Assembly (NCBI GenBank): GCA_014773175.1 | Contig: VXCM01001519.1 | Coordinates: forward strand, 276,755 to 340,754 | DNA: 64,000 nt | Reading direction: 5' to 3' | From: Lucifuga dentata | Lineage: Eukaryota; Chordata; Actinopteri; Ophidiiformes; Bythitidae | Part shown: piece after piece, positions 63,861 to 64,000 of the stretch | Position numbering within the stretch: the stretch's first letter is position 1 | Layout of the letters: the number at the start of each line of letters is the position of its first letter | Program-made: the position numbers and the translations under genes | The notes under the pieces: model-generated | What the model was told of the DNA's origin: nothing | Database searches by the model: none | Seen by the model: the letters and a program-made list of their open reading frames with translations, nothing else

Positions 63861-64000
63861 AACGTGTGCAAGCAGGTTGGAATGGGTGGAGAAAAGTGTC
63901 AGTTGTGATGTGACAAAAGAGTCTCGGCAAGAAGGAAAGGAAAGGTGTACAAAACGGTGGTGAGACTAGCGATGTTGTATGGCTTAGAGACAGTGGCACT
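63861..64000 (+). mobile_element. second LINE type, reverse transcriptase fragment cut by window end
   Basis: The plus strand reads RVQAGWNGWRKVSVVM, then after a frame break DKRVSARRKGKVYKTVVRLA followed by MLYGLETVA. KGK(V/I)YKTVVRPAMLYG-ET-A is a widespread motif downstream of the catalytic domain in fish non-LTR retroelements. The 3' part continues beyond the window. The LINE type differs from the WFGHL type at 46.5 kb, or it is an upstream part of a related one. Confidence 0.75.

Larger units (their letters stand above)
43380..64000. other. upstream region without recognised genes
   Basis: About 20.6 kb upstream of exon 1. All open frames are short or low-complexity and none resembles a known protein, apart from LINE pieces at 46.5, 62.8 and 63.9 kb. 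Microsatellites, hairpins and transposon relics are listed separately. Long stretches (47.0-49.8, 50.4-53.0, 55.0-56.1, 57.9-60.5 kb) hold nothing I can name. Distal enhancers would not be visible by eye. Confidence 0.7.

Overview
The window is vertebrate nuclear DNA, almost certainly from a teleost fish. It is AT-rich and dense in (CA)n, (GA)n and (ATT)n microsatellites. It carries transposon debris typical of fish: LINE and tRNA-headed SINE copies ending in GGAT repeats, hAT elements, MITEs and a probable Penelope-like fragment. It contains spliced exons rather than bacterial-style genes. The species cannot be resolved by eye.

One protein-coding gene is visible, on the minus strand: the 5' three-fifths of a contactin-associated protein-like (CNTNAP/Caspr, neurexin superfamily) gene. 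I located 14 consecutive exons between 43379 (start codon) and 124. Every junction keeps phase, and together they give 2246 nt (748 codons plus 2 nt) without a stop. In order they encode a signal peptide, a discoidin (F5/8 type C) domain, laminin-G 1, laminin-G 2, an EGF domain and most of a fibrinogen-like segment. The rest (end of the fibrinogen-like segment, LamG3, EGF2, LamG4, membrane segment, cytoplasmic tail) must lie beyond coordinate 1. Remembered family sequences place it in the CNTNAP3/4/5 clade. Some exons look nearer CNTNAP4 (exons 2, 8, 11, 12) and others nearer CNTNAP5 (4, 5, 13), so the paralogue is unresolved. The family makes neuronal cell-surface adhesion and synapse-organising proteins.

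Layout: 1-7.9 kb holds exons 14 to 8, closely spaced apart from a 3.1-kb intron 10. 7.9-8.4 kb holds exons 7 and 6. 8.4-28.6 kb holds exons 5 to 2 in 2-7 kb introns. 28.6-43.3 kb is a 14.7-kb first intron rich in transposons. 43.3-43.4 kb is exon 1. 43.4-64 kb is upstream DNA with no recognisable gene, only microsatellites, transposon relics and hairpins.

Points for a second look: a TIR-bounded element filled with a degenerate palindromic minisatellite (22.8-23.7 kb); a hAT MITE with a perfect 8-bp target duplication (35.8 kb); a hAT relic with a BED-like zinc finger (31.3-32.3 kb); a SINE that shares its tail with LINE relics in the same window; several perfect short-loop hairpins, the longest a 23-bp stem at 50.3 kb; (UG)n tracts touching splice sites of exons 6, 7 and 14; and single-N assembly joins, three of them flanked by exact duplicated sequence. 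I found no convincing new multi-gene system.
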